Positions 34,070 through 42,137 of a DNA stretch of 64,000 bases are shown here, one piece after another. The notes under the pieces were generated by a model, which did not search any database, had not been told where the DNA came from, and worked only from the letters and a program-made list of their open reading frames with translations. Each line of letters starts with the position of its first letter. The stretch's first letter is position 1. Made by a program: the position numbers and the translations under genes. Source of the DNA: CATQHD01 sp965243165 (GTDB lineage: Bacteria > Actinomycetota > Acidimicrobiia > Spongiisociales > Spongiisociaceae); NCBI GenBank assembly GCA_965243165.1, contig OZ251535.1:1488001-1552000 (forward strand). The letters are read 5' to 3'.

Positions 34070-34078
34070 GACGCTCAA

Positions 34079-34339
34079 ATGCGTACTACTTTGACCGTCG
34101 ACCCCGATGTCTGGGCGCGATTGAAGGAATTGGCCGGCGAGCGGTCGGTAACCTTCAAGGAGATATTGAACTCGACGCTCCGGGCCGGTCTGGCTGTGGA
34201 GACGCCTGATGCGAAGCCCTTCACCGTTCGAGCGAGGCCGATGGGCGCCCGGCCGGGCGTCGACCTGAGCCGAGCGCTGCGGTTGGCGGATGAACTCGAA
34301 GACGAGTCGCTCGGGCACAAGCTCGAACTCGGGAAGTGA
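34079..34339 (+). CDS. vapB: VapB-type antitoxin (ribbon-helix-helix)
   Basis: An 86-residue protein. MRTTLTVDPDVWARLKELA at the N-terminus has the beta-strand plus helix pattern of a ribbon-helix-helix DNA-binding domain; the C-terminal half (SRALRLADELEDESLG) would wrap the toxin. It overlaps the toxin gene by 4 nt, the usual antitoxin-first order. It should bind its own promoter region and neutralise the PIN toxin. Confidence 0.78.
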   Translation: MRTTLTVDPDVWARLKELAGERSVTFKEILNSTLRAGLAVETPDAKPFTVRARPMGARPGVDLSRALRLADELEDESLGHKLELGK

Positions 34340-34764
34340 AACTCCCGGACGCCAACCTGTTCCTCTATGCGTACGACGCTGTTTCCCCTTTCCATCCGGC
34401 GGCGTCCAACTGGGTGGAGGAGGCGTTGTCGGGGGTTGAAACGGTGGCCCTGAGCTGGACGGTGCTTCTGGCCTTTCTGCGTTTGTCCACCTCACCGCGG
34501 GTCTTTCGAGAACCGTTGAGCGCGGCTGAGGCCTTCGAGGAGGTGAGCGCCTGGCTGGCGCAGCCCTGCACGACGGTCGTGCACCCGACGCCTCGGCATC
34601 TGGAGGTCATGCGGGGATTGTTGGTTCCCCTGCGGGCGGCGGGGAGGCTGACCTCCGACGCCCATTTGGCCGCACTGGCCGTCGAGCACGGCGCCGACCT
34701 GTATTCCTGCGATCGGGATTTTGCCCGGTTCGCAGGTCTGCGGTGGGTCGATCCGATTGCCTGA
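34336..34764 (+). CDS. vapC: VapC-type PIN-domain toxin
   Basis: A 142-residue PIN-domain ribonuclease. Conserved acidic residues appear in LPDANLFLYAYD (Asp5), a middle Glu (NWVEEAL), LTSDAHLAALA and LYSCDRDFARF, the quartet that holds Mg2+ in VapC enzymes. Known members cut tRNA or rRNA and stop growth when freed from the antitoxin. GTG 34336 overlaps the vapB stop. This subtype (LPDANLFLYA start) is common in actinobacteria. The pair appears intact. Confidence 0.83.
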   Translation: MKLPDANLFLYAYDAVSPFHPAASNWVEEALSGVETVALSWTVLLAFLRLSTSPRVFREPLSAAEAFEEVSAWLAQPCTTVVHPTPRHLEVMRGLLVPLRAAGRLTSDAHLAALAVEHGADLYSCDRDFARFAGLRWVDPIA

Positions 34765-34833
34765 TTTTCGCCGCCGGGTCTTACTATCGTGCCGGTCGCA
34801 AGCCCTGCGGCATCGGGAAGGCGGAAGGCGTAA

Positions 34834-35892
34834 ATGGCCAACATCGTGCACATCGTGGGAACGGGGACCATAGGCGAGCCCCTGATCGGCCTGATGGCCG
34901 ACAACAAGGAGGCCTTCGGCCTCGACGAGGTCACCTTCCACAAACGGACCCCTCTGCTGCACGAGCGGGGCAAGGTGAACGACCTGGTGCGGCGGGGCGC
35001 CCTCCTCTCGGTCGACGCCGACCGCCGGGCCGGGTTCGAGGAACTGGGCCATGCCCCCGAGCTGGAGGCGCGGGAGGCCATCGAGAGAGCCACCGTGGTG
35101 ATCGACTGCACCCCGGCCGGAAACGAGAACAAGGAGAAGTACTACCGGGGCGCGTCCGCCGTCTCCGGTTTCCTCGCCCAGGGTTCGGAGTTCGGCTTCG
35201 GCAAGATGTACGCCCGGGGAATCAACGACGACGCCTTGGTCTGGGGCGCCGACCGTTACCTCCACATCGTTTCCTGCAATACCCACAACATCTCGGTGCT
35301 GCTGAAGACCCTCGGTTTCGATGCGGACGGCGCCAACCGTCTGGTGGAGGGAACCTTTCTCTGCATCCGGCGCGCCAACGACATCAGCCAGGACAAGGGT
35401 TTCATCCCCGCCCCCCAGGTGGGAACCCACCCGCTGGAAGGCTTCGGAACCCACCATGCCCGGGACGCCCATCACCTGTTCAAGACCATCGGCTGCGATC
35501 TCGATCTGTTTTCCTCGGCCATCAAGGTCAACAGCCAGTACATGCATGCCCTTCACTTCGAGATCGTCTTGGACCGTGAGACGACGGTCGAGGAAGCCCG
35601 TGAGCGGTTGGAAGCCAACCCCCACGTGGCTATCACCTACAAACGTTCGGCCGGGCAGATATTCTCTTTCGGGCGGGACCACGGTTACTACGGCCGGATC
35701 CTGAGCCAGACGGTGGTCCCGGTCGAGACCTTGACGGTCAGGGGCGGCAACCGGATCGTCGGTTTCTGCTTCACCCCTCAGGACGGCAACCCCATGCTGT
35801 CCACGGTGGCCGCCACCTTGTGGTACCTGCATCCGGAGGGGTTCGATGGAAGACTCGATGTCATCCGGCGCTATTTCTTCCCCGAGATCTGA
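34834..35892 (+). CDS. Type II (archaeal-like) glyceraldehyde-3-phosphate dehydrogenase-like protein
   Basis: A 352-residue NAD(P)-dependent dehydrogenase of the aldehyde-acting GAPDH/semialdehyde fold. The Rossmann motif is HIVGTGTIGEPLIG (residues 6-19); DCTPAGNENKEKYY near 91-104 and the likely catalytic cysteine in IVSCNTHNI (Cys148) parallel the DATP-G-NK and SCNT motifs of archaeal type II GAPDH. The C-terminal part is long and distinct. Bacterial copies are often paralogues of unknown substrate, so the reaction (aldehyde phosphate oxidation) is inference. It has its own upstream region after the toxin gene and is followed 8 bp later by the SLH-VanW gene. Confidence 0.68.
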   Translation: MANIVHIVGTGTIGEPLIGLMADNKEAFGLDEVTFHKRTPLLHERGKVNDLVRRGALLSVDADRRAGFEELGHAPELEAREAIERATVVIDCTPAGNENKEKYYRGASAVSGFLAQGSEFGFGKMYARGINDDALVWGADRYLHIVSCNTHNISVLLKTLGFDADGANRLVEGTFLCIRRANDISQDKGFIPAPQVGTHPLEGFGTHHARDAHHLFKTIGCDLDLFSSAIKVNSQYMHALHFEIVLDRETTVEEARERLEANPHVAITYKRSAGQIFSFGRDHGYYGRILSQTVVPVETLTVRGGNRIVGFCFTPQDGNPMLSTVAATLWYLHPEGFDGRLDVIRRYFFPEI

Positions 35893-35900
35893 CTCGGAGG

Positions 35901-37445
35901 ATGGTCATCGTTAGGCGGCCGGCCCACCTCGTGCGGGCGGCGCTGGCATCGGCCGCAGCCTTGTCGGTTTTGGCGGCGGCGCCGGCCGCCCCGGCCTCGG
36001 CCGCCGAAGAACTCGGCCGCCTCACCGACGCCGCCGGGGCCGGGGTTCACGCTCCGGCGGTGAAAGCGCTCGAATCCTTGGGCGTTTTCCAAGGCACCGA
36101 ATGCGCCCCCGGGCGGTTGTGCCCGAGCATCCCGATGCAGCGTTGGGTGACAGCGGTGTGGCTGGTGCGGGCGTTGGACGGCGAGGACCCCGCCCGGGTG
36201 GATCCCGGCGGCGGGGAGGATTTGAATCCCGCCGCTTCTTCGGGGGGTTACGCCGACGTGGTGAGAGGGGCGTGGTGGGCAGGCCATGTGAAGCGGCTCA
36301 CCGAGCTGGAGGTATCCAATGGATGCGCCGCCCGGCCCGCCCGGTTCTGCCCGGACGATACGGTTACCAGGGCGCAGGCGGCTGCCTTGTTGGCCCGGGC
36401 TTTCGATCTCGAGCCGGCGTCGGAGCAGGCCGGCTTCACCGACCTGTCGGGTCGAAGCCACGCCCGCAGCATCGACGCCGCCGCCGCCGCCGGGATCTTG
36501 GAGGGGTGCAGTGCCTCTCCGGCCCGGTTCTGCCCCGACGCGCCGGTTTCCCGGTCGGAGATGGCGGCCTTGCTGGCCCGGGCCCTCGGTCTCGTCCCCC
36601 CCGCCGAGCATGCCGATCTGGCGGCGAGCCTGGGCATCGGCCATCTGGTGTCCAGTTACACCACCTACCATCCCTGCTGCGCCTCGCGGGTGGACAACAT
36701 CCAGCGTTTCGCCGACATCGTCGACGGCGCGGTGGTGCTGCCCGGCGAACGGTTCAGCCTCAACCGGCATGTGGGGAAGCGGACCAGCGCCCGGGGGTTC
36801 CTTCCCGCCGGCACTCTGGTCAGAGGGGAGCTGGTCAACACGGTGGGAGGGGGGGTCAGCCAGTTTGCCACCACCTTCTACAACGCCGTGTTCTGGGGGG
36901 GCTACCAGGACGTGGCCCACAAGGTTCACAGCTTCTATTTCTCCCGTTACCCCGAAGGCATCGAGGCCACCATCAACTGGCCGGATGTCGATCTGGTCTT
37001 CCGTAACGACACCGCCCACCCCGTGTTGATAGCCACCCGGTACACAGGCGCTTCCATCACGGTGGATTTCTTCGGCGACAACGACGGGCGGATACTGGTG
37101 GGGGAATGGAAGAACAAGCAGAACGTCCTAGAGGTGGTCGCCGAAGGGGGGGCGCAGGCTCGGAAGGTAACGGCCGAGGTTTCGGACCGTTACCGGTGGA
37201 CCGCGCCGCCGGAGCCGACGGTGCGCGCCAACCCGGCACTGGAGGCGGGGGAGGAAAAACGGAAACAATCCGCCCGCACCGGGTGGAGCGTGCAGGTGAC
37301 CCGCACCATCGACCAAGACGGGCGCAAGACCGTCCAGAAATGGGACGTCCGTTATCTGCCCCGCCGCGAAATCATCGAAGTCCACCCCTGCGCGCTGACC
37401 GAAACCTGTCAGCCACCTGAAGCCGATGAACCCACAGAGGGTTGA
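35901..37445 (+). CDS. Exported SLH-VanW domain protein
   Basis: A 514-residue secreted protein. A signal peptide covers residues 1-33 (LASAAALSVLAAAPAAPASA). SLH-like repeats follow to about residue 240, with the FCPDDTVTRAQAAALLARAF and FCPDAPVSRSEMAALLARAL pattern that is frequent in Acidimicrobiia. A VanW domain comes next (LVSSYTTYHPCCASRVDNIQ, then VNTVGGGVSQFATTFYNA). VanW proteins are cell-wall associated, with unknown biochemical role; some occur with vancomycin resistance. GGAGG abuts ATG 35901, which is closer than ideal, so a slightly downstream start (GTG in HLVRAALAS) is possible. A partial MITE-like repeat begins at its stop codon. Confidence 0.8.
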   Translation: MVIVRRPAHLVRAALASAAALSVLAAAPAAPASAAEELGRLTDAAGAGVHAPAVKALESLGVFQGTECAPGRLCPSIPMQRWVTAVWLVRALDGEDPARVDPGGGEDLNPAASSGGYADVVRGAWWAGHVKRLTELEVSNGCAARPARFCPDDTVTRAQAAALLARAFDLEPASEQAGFTDLSGRSHARSIDAAAAAGILEGCSASPARFCPDAPVSRSEMAALLARALGLVPPAEHADLAASLGIGHLVSSYTTYHPCCASRVDNIQRFADIVDGAVVLPGERFSLNRHVGKRTSARGFLPAGTLVRGELVNTVGGGVSQFATTFYNAVFWGGYQDVAHKVHSFYFSRYPEGIEATINWPDVDLVFRNDTAHPVLIATRYTGASITVDFFGDNDGRILVGEWKNKQNVLEVVAEGGAQARKVTAEVSDRYRWTAPPEPTVRANPALEAGEEKRKQSARTGWSVQVTRTIDQDGRKTVQKWDVRYLPRREIIEVHPCALTETCQPPEADEPTEG

Positions 37446-37499
37446 CCCCGGCTGTTCATATCCACGCGGGGCCGGGCCGCCGGCGCCGGTCATCAGCCC
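37446..37499 (-). repeat. MITE-like element A, partial copy after the SLH-VanW gene
   Basis: ACCCCGGCTGTTCATATCCA then CGCGGGGCCGGGCC and GCGCCGGTCATCAGCC match the outer end of element A in reverse orientation; the rest has decayed. Confidence 0.6.
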
Positions 37500-37526
37500 G
37501 CGCTTCCTCGAGTGAGGGGGATCGAC

Positions 37527-38936
37527 ATGGAGGTTCGCGCCGCTCCGTCCATCCACATGACCACCCTGGGGTGCTCGAAGAACCAGGTCGACTCCGAGAA
37601 GGCGGCCGCCTTGCTGTACGAGGCCGGTTACCGCCCGTCCGTTTCGGCCGAGCAGGCGGATGTGGTGATGGTGAACACCTGCGCCTTCATCGAGGCCGCC
37701 CGCCGGGAATCGGTGGAGACCATCCTCGAGCTGGAGAGAGCCAAGGCGGAGGGCGCCCGCTTGGTGGTGATGGGCTGCATGGCGCAGCGTTACGGCGCCG
37801 AGCTGGAGGACGCCTTGGACGGGGCGGCGGACGCGGTGGCGGGCCTCGACCGGTACGGGGAGCTGGTGGAGATAGTCGACCGGGCGGCGGGCTGGACGCC
37901 GGTGCGGATCGGGAGGCGGCGCCCGGCAATGGACATCCTCGACCTGGTCCGCCGCCCCGCTCCGTCCTTCCCCTACGCCTATGTCAAGACGGCGGAGGGA
38001 TGTGACAAGACCTGCTCGTTCTGCGCCATCCCCCTGATCCGGGGGCCGCAGCGGTCGCGCCGCCCCGCCGACATCCGGGAGGAAATCGAGCTGCTCTGCG
38101 CAGACGGCGTGTCCGAGGTCGTGCTGGTGGCCCAGGATCTGGCCGCCTACGGACGGGACGCCGGGGTCCGGTCCTCCGGGCCGGGCCGCTCCGCGATCGT
38201 GGATCTGCTGCGGTTCGTCTCGGAGGTGGAGGGCTTGGCCAGGCTGCGGCTCCTGTACCTGTACCCGACCGAGATCCGCCCCGCTCTGATCGAGGAAATG
38301 GCTTCCAATCCGGTGGTGGCGCCCTATTTCGACCTGAGCCTCCAGCACGCCTCCCGGACGTTGCTCCGCTCTATGCGCAGACCCGGAAGCACGGCGAGAC
38401 ATCTGGATCTGATCGCCCGCATCCGCGCCGCCGAGCCGGAAGCCGCCCTGCGGTCCTCTTTCATAGTCGGATACCCGGGCGAGACCGAGGGCGACGTGGA
38501 GGAGCTGGCCGATTTTCTGGCGGCCGCCGAGCTGGACTGGGCGGGCTTCTTCCCTTATTCGCCCGAGGAGGGAACCCGGGCGTTCGGTATGCCCGGACGG
38601 ATAGGCGCAGCCGAGGCGGCGGCGCGGGTGCGCGAGCTGTCCCGCATCCAAGACGAGACGACCGCCCGCCGCAACGCCGCGCAGGTCGGCAGGACCCTGC
38701 GCGTCCTGGTGGACCAAGTGGAGGAGGGGATACCGGTGGGCAGGTCCTACCGCGAGGCGCCGGATATCGACGGCCTCATCTGCCTGGACCGAGGCGTTCC
38801 GGGGGAATGGGTGGAAGCCGAGATCACCGGAAGCTACGAAACCGACCTGGCGGCCGAGGTGCGCCGCTCTTCCTGCGGCCGCCCTTCTCCGCCGGACGGC
38901 TCCGCAGCGGTCCAGGACGCGGCGGCGCGGGCGTGA
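37527..38936 (+). CDS. rimO: Ribosomal protein S12 methylthiotransferase
   Basis: A 469-residue radical-SAM enzyme that methylthiolates an aspartate of ribosomal protein S12. The N-terminal UPF0004 domain shows TTLGCSKNQVDSE and VNTCAFIEAARRES with cluster cysteines; the radical-SAM site is EGCDKTCSFCAIP (CxxxCxxC). The LGCSKNQVDSE and NTCAFI forms fit RimO rather than MiaB. A C-terminal TRAM-like region follows QVGRTLRVLVDQ. ATG 37527 is preferred over GTG 37512 because GAGGGGG sits 5-6 nt upstream. It overlaps cinA by 4 nt. In many actinobacteria pgsA lies between rimO and cinA; it is absent here. Confidence 0.88.
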   Translation: MEVRAAPSIHMTTLGCSKNQVDSEKAAALLYEAGYRPSVSAEQADVVMVNTCAFIEAARRESVETILELERAKAEGARLVVMGCMAQRYGAELEDALDGAADAVAGLDRYGELVEIVDRAAGWTPVRIGRRRPAMDILDLVRRPAPSFPYAYVKTAEGCDKTCSFCAIPLIRGPQRSRRPADIREEIELLCADGVSEVVLVAQDLAAYGRDAGVRSSGPGRSAIVDLLRFVSEVEGLARLRLLYLYPTEIRPALIEEMASNPVVAPYFDLSLQHASRTLLRSMRRPGSTARHLDLIARIRAAEPEAALRSSFIVGYPGETEGDVEELADFLAAAELDWAGFFPYSPEEGTRAFGMPGRIGAAEAAARVRELSRIQDETTARRNAAQVGRTLRVLVDQVEEGIPVGRSYREAPDIDGLICLDRGVPGEWVEAEITGSYETDLAAEVRRSSCGRPSPPDGSAAVQDAAARA

Positions 38937-40180
38937 TCGTCGAGGTGATGGCGGTGGGCACCGAGCTGCTGCTCGGCCAGATCGCCAACACCAACGCCGC
39001 CTACCTGGGGCGGCGGCTGGCGGAGATGGGGATCGACGCCCATTATCAGGTGGTGGTGGGCGACAACCTCGACCGCATGGTCGCCTCCCTGCATACGGCG
39101 GTCGGCCGCTCCGATGCGGTGGTGATCAGCGGGGGCCTCGGCCCCACCCAGGACGACATCACCAGGGAGGCGATCAGCGCCGCTACGGGGAAGAGGCTGC
39201 TCTTCAGCGAGGAGCGGGCCGCCGAGCTGCGTTCCTTCTGGGAACAGCTGGGGCGGGAGTTCCCCGAATCGAATCTGTGCCAGGCCGAATATCCGGAGGG
39301 CGCCGAACAGCTGGCCAACCGGTGGGGCACCGCCCCCGGCCTGTTCCTGGAACACCGGGGAACATCGATCTTCGCCTTGCCGGGGGTGCCGGCCGAGCTG
39401 CGCCGCATGTTTGAGGAACACGCAGCTCCCCGGCTGCGGAAGGGAAGCGGGTCCGGCGGGGTGCTGGTCAGCCGGGTATTGAAGATCTGGGGCCTGGGGG
39501 AGTCGGCGGCGGCCTCGATGCTGGACGACCTCTATCACGCCTCCGCCAATCCGTCGATGGCCTTTCTCGCTTCGGAAGGAGAGGTGAAGGTGCGGCTCTC
39601 GGCCAAGTCGGCGTCGGAAGAGGCCGCCCGGAGGTTGATCGACCCGGTGGAACAAGAAGTGCGGCGGCGGCTCGGATCCCTGGTGTTCGCCGCCGACGGC
39701 CAGACTCTGGAGGGAATCCTTTTGGACGAGCTCCGCGCCAGGGGGTGGACCATCGGCGCAGCCGAGTCGCTGACCGCCGGGATGGCGGCGGCGCGCCTCA
39801 CCCTTCTCCCCGGGTCGTCGGACGTTTTCCGAGGAGCCGTGGTGGCCTACTCGACGGATCTGAAGTCGAGCCTGCTGGGGGTGCCGCCGGAGGTGATCGA
39901 AGCCTGCGGGGTGGTCAGCCGGGAGACCGCGGCAGCCATGGCCGACGGAGCGGCGCGGGTGCTGGGGGTGGACGCAGCCCTCGCCCTGACGGGGGCGGCG
40001 GGGCCGGACGTTCTGGAGCATCCGGCCGGCTCGGTTGCGGTGGCCGTACACACGCCGGAACGGACGCAGGCCAAGTTCCTCAGGATGCCGGGCGACCGAG
40101 AGCGGGTGCGCGCCTTCACCGTAGCCTCGGCCCTCCAGCTGACCCGGCTGGCGGTGATCGGGGAGCGGTGGGGGGAATGA
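38933..40180 (+). CDS. cinA: CinA-family protein (NMN deamidase / competence-damage inducible)
   Basis: A 415-residue protein with an N-terminal MoCF-like domain (VEVMAVGTELLLGQIANTNA, then SGGLGPTQDDITREAISA) and a C-terminal CinA/PncC domain (AAESLTAGMAAARLTLLPGS and CGVVSRETAAAMADGA), known to deamidate nicotinamide mononucleotide in pyridine-nucleotide salvage. GTG 38933 overlaps the rimO stop and gives the family's usual N-terminus. It overlaps thpR by ATGA. cinA-recA proximity is widely conserved; here a short gene and a regulatory region intervene. Confidence 0.9.
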   Translation: MIVEVMAVGTELLLGQIANTNAAYLGRRLAEMGIDAHYQVVVGDNLDRMVASLHTAVGRSDAVVISGGLGPTQDDITREAISAATGKRLLFSEERAAELRSFWEQLGREFPESNLCQAEYPEGAEQLANRWGTAPGLFLEHRGTSIFALPGVPAELRRMFEEHAAPRLRKGSGSGGVLVSRVLKIWGLGESAAASMLDDLYHASANPSMAFLASEGEVKVRLSAKSASEEAARRLIDPVEQEVRRRLGSLVFAADGQTLEGILLDELRARGWTIGAAESLTAGMAAARLTLLPGSSDVFRGAVVAYSTDLKSSLLGVPPEVIEACGVVSRETAAAMADGAARVLGVDAALALTGAAGPDVLEHPAGSVAVAVHTPERTQAKFLRMPGDRERVRAFTVASALQLTRLAVIGERWGE

Positions 40181-40743
40181 CCTCCTCCTCCTCCTCCTCC
40201 TCCTCCTCCGGCAACTGCTTCATCGCTCTCCCGCTGCCGGCGGAGGCGAGGATGGCCGTTGACCGATGGCGGGCCGGTTTGGACCTTCCAGGGCGGCTCG
40301 TTCCACCCGAGAATCTGCACGTGACCCTCAGGTTCGTGGGGAAGGCGGATCCGACGGGCCGCGATCGGATCGCCGCCGAGCTCGATCAGGCAGATCTGGG
40401 CGGACCGTTTTCCTTCCGGGTGGGAGGGGTGGGCGGCTTTCCGAAGCTGGGCAAGGCGGCGGTGGCATGGGCGGCGCTGGAGAACGACGGGGGAAGGGCG
40501 CAGCGGTTGGCGTCGGCGGCGGACCGGGCGGTTGCGGCGGCGGGGTTCGGCGTCGAGGACCGGCCCTTTCGGGGCCACTTGACTCTGGCCAGGATACGGC
40601 CTCCGCGCAATCTCAGCCCGCTGGCCGCCCGTTCTCCCGCCCGGATCGCGGTCCGGGCGGCCGAGGCGGTTTTCTACTTCAGCCGCACCGGCGGCGGGCC
40701 GGCGGTCTACGAAGTGCTGGAGCGGTTTCCCCTCGACGGATGA
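40177..40743 (+). CDS. thpR: RNA 2',3'-cyclic phosphodiesterase (2H family)
   Basis: A 188-residue 2H phosphoesterase. The two catalytic HxTx motifs are HVTLRF (about residues 48-53) and HLTLAR (about 134-139). The family (LigT/ThpR) opens 2',3'-cyclic phosphates on RNA ends. It starts inside the cinA stop (ATGA). Immediately after the start is a run of nine serines encoded by nine identical TCC codons (40183-40209), an unstable microsatellite that lies before the conserved domain. Length changes by whole codons would be tolerated; slips of one or two bases would not be expected from a triplet repeat. Confidence 0.88.
   Translation: MTSSSSSSSSSGNCFIALPLPAEARMAVDRWRAGLDLPGRLVPPENLHVTLRFVGKADPTGRDRIAAELDQADLGGPFSFRVGGVGGFPKLGKAAVAWAALENDGGRAQRLASAADRAVAAAGFGVEDRPFRGHLTLARIRPPRNLSPLAARSPARIAVRAAEAVFYFSRTGGGPAVYEVLERFPLDG
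40183..40209 (+). repeat. (TCC)9 microsatellite in thpR
   Basis: Nine perfect tandem TCC codons right after Met-Thr, encoding Ser9. Confidence 0.95.
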
Positions 40744-40767
40744 TCCGGCTTTTCAGGACGGCGTTCC

Positions 40768-40785
40768 GGGGGGGGGGGGGGGGGG
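40768..40785 (+). repeat. Poly-G tract of 18 upstream of recA
   Basis: Eighteen consecutive G between the thpR stop and the recA LexA promoter, ending 16 nt before the -35 box. Such tracts vary in length during replication and are also error-prone in sequencing, so the exact count is uncertain. Confidence 0.85.
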
Positions 40786-40801
40786 CAGGCGCGGGCAATA
40801 C

Positions 40802-40830
40802 TTGACTACGAACATTCGTTCGATTATCCT
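40802..40830 (+). promoter_or_regulatory. recA distal promoter with LexA box
   Basis: TTGACT (40802-40807), 17 nt, TATCCT (40825-40830). The spacer contains CGAACATTCGTTCG (40809-40822), a perfect match to the Gram-positive/actinobacterial LexA box CGAAC-N4-GTTCG. LexA bound here would block RNA polymerase, so this promoter should be SOS-induced. It leaves a leader of about 210 nt before recA. Confidence 0.85.
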
Positions 40831-40969
40831 AGGGAAGAAGGCGTCTGTGGATAACATGGATGTAATTCAGCATGAGGGCGGGGCCCGGCGTTGGCCAAGT
40901 CCGGAAGATCATCGAGAAACGAGGCTTTCGAAAGAAATATCGCCTGATGAGGAGGAGCCGGGCCGTTTC

Positions 40970-40991
40970 TGTCACACCCGGTTCGTACCTT
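40970..40991 (+). promoter_or_regulatory. recA proximal RecA-NDp/PafBC-like promoter
   Basis: TGTCACAC (40970-40977), 8 nt, TACCTT (40986-40991). The layout matches the LexA-independent mycobacterial recA P1 pattern (TGTCRGTG-N8-TAnnnT as I remember it), activated by PafBC after DNA damage. The same motif precedes the SSB-like gene at 44251. Start of transcription would be near 40998, about 50 nt before recA. Confidence 0.6.
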
Positions 40992-41048
40992 GTGGGTACA
41001 GCAACTGCAAGGACGAGCCCCAGGCTCGGCGAGACCAAGGAGCAAACG

Positions 41049-42092
41049 ATGAAAAAGGAACGACAGCAGGCCCTGGACACGGCCATGACCCAGATCGAGC
41101 GGCAGTTCGGCAGGGGCTCCATCATGAAGATGGGCGCCGACGCCAACCGCAAGATCGAACACATCTCGACCGGGGCGCTGGCGCTGGACCTGGCGCTGGG
41201 CATCGGCGGGGTGCCGAGAGGGCGCATCGTCGAGGTGTACGGACCGGAGTCGAGCGGCAAGACCACCCTGGCTCTGCACATAGTGGCCGAGGCCCAGCGC
41301 AACGGGGGGATCGCCGCCTTCGTGGACGCAGAGCACGCCTTGGACCCGGTATACGCCAAGGCGGTGGGGGTGGACATCGACGAGCTCTTGATCTCCCAGC
41401 CCGACACCGGAGAACAGGCATTGGAGATCGCCGACATGCTGATCCGGTCGGGCGCCCTCGATGTGGTGGTGGTCGACTCGGTGGCCGCCCTGGTTCCCCG
41501 CGCCGAGATCGAAGGCGAAATGGGCGCCTCCCATGTCGGCCTCCAAGCCCGGTTGATGTCCCAGGCCCTGCGCAAGCTGACCGCCGGCATCAACCGCTCG
41601 AAGACCACCGCCGTCTTCATCAACCAGCTCCGGGAGAAGATCGGGGTGATGTTCGGTTCTCCGGAGGTGACGCCGGGCGGGCGGGCCCTGAAGTTCTACT
41701 CCAGTGTGCGCCTCGACATCCGGCGCATCGAGTCGATCAAGGACGGGCGCGACCAGATCGGCAACCGGGTCCGGGTCAAGGTCGTCAAGAACAAGCTGGC
41801 CCCCCCCTTCCGCATGGCCGAGTTCGACATCATGTTCGGGCAGGGCATCTCCTGGGAAGGAAGTCTGCTCGACGCGGCGGTCAACAACGGCATCGTCAAG
41901 AAGAGCGGCGCCTGGTACACGTACGGGGGCGACCAGCTCGGCCAAGGCCGCGAGCGGGCCAAGGGGTACCTGCGGGGCAACCCCGAGGTAGCGATGCAGC
42001 TTCAGGCTCAAGTGCTGGCGGCGGTGGGGATCGCCCAGTCCGACGACTCTGAACAGGCGGCGGCCGAGGCCCCTGCGCCTTCCAAAAAGTAG
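41049..42092 (+). CDS. recA: Recombinase RecA
   Basis: A 347-residue DNA-strand-exchange ATPase and LexA coprotease. Walker A GPESSGKT at residues 65-72, VVVDSVAALVPRAEIEGEMG (Walker B and L1), INQLREKIGVMFGSPEVTPGG (L2 region) and a disordered acidic-plus-lysine C-terminus (AAAEAPAPSKK). No intein. ATG 41049 has AAGGAG upstream and the normal N-terminus KKERQQALDTAMTQIERQFG; the frame is open further upstream but across the promoter region. Two damage-type promoters precede it. recX, often next in actinobacteria, is absent; a hairpin follows the stop. Confidence 0.96.
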   Translation: MKKERQQALDTAMTQIERQFGRGSIMKMGADANRKIEHISTGALALDLALGIGGVPRGRIVEVYGPESSGKTTLALHIVAEAQRNGGIAAFVDAEHALDPVYAKAVGVDIDELLISQPDTGEQALEIADMLIRSGALDVVVVDSVAALVPRAEIEGEMGASHVGLQARLMSQALRKLTAGINRSKTTAVFINQLREKIGVMFGSPEVTPGGRALKFYSSVRLDIRRIESIKDGRDQIGNRVRVKVVKNKLAPPFRMAEFDIMFGQGISWEGSLLDAAVNNGIVKKSGAWYTYGGDQLGQGRERAKGYLRGNPEVAMQLQAQVLAAVGIAQSDDSEQAAAEAPAPSKK

Positions 42093-42100
42093 GCCTGTCC

Positions 42101-42137
42101 GAGGCGGCGGGGCCTTTCGCCTCGGCTCCGCCGCCTC
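42101..42137 (+). terminator. Hairpin after recA
   Basis: GAGGCGGCGG (42101-42110) pairs with CCGCCGCCTC (42128-42137), a perfect 10 bp stem with a 17 nt loop, 8 nt past the recA stop and followed by CCCC rather than U. Candidate terminator. Confidence 0.55.

Noticed and set aside
40872..41048. In-frame extension upstream of recA with no stop codon
   Set aside because: RecA normally starts at the ATG used; the extension covers the proximal promoter motif and has no ribosome-binding site.
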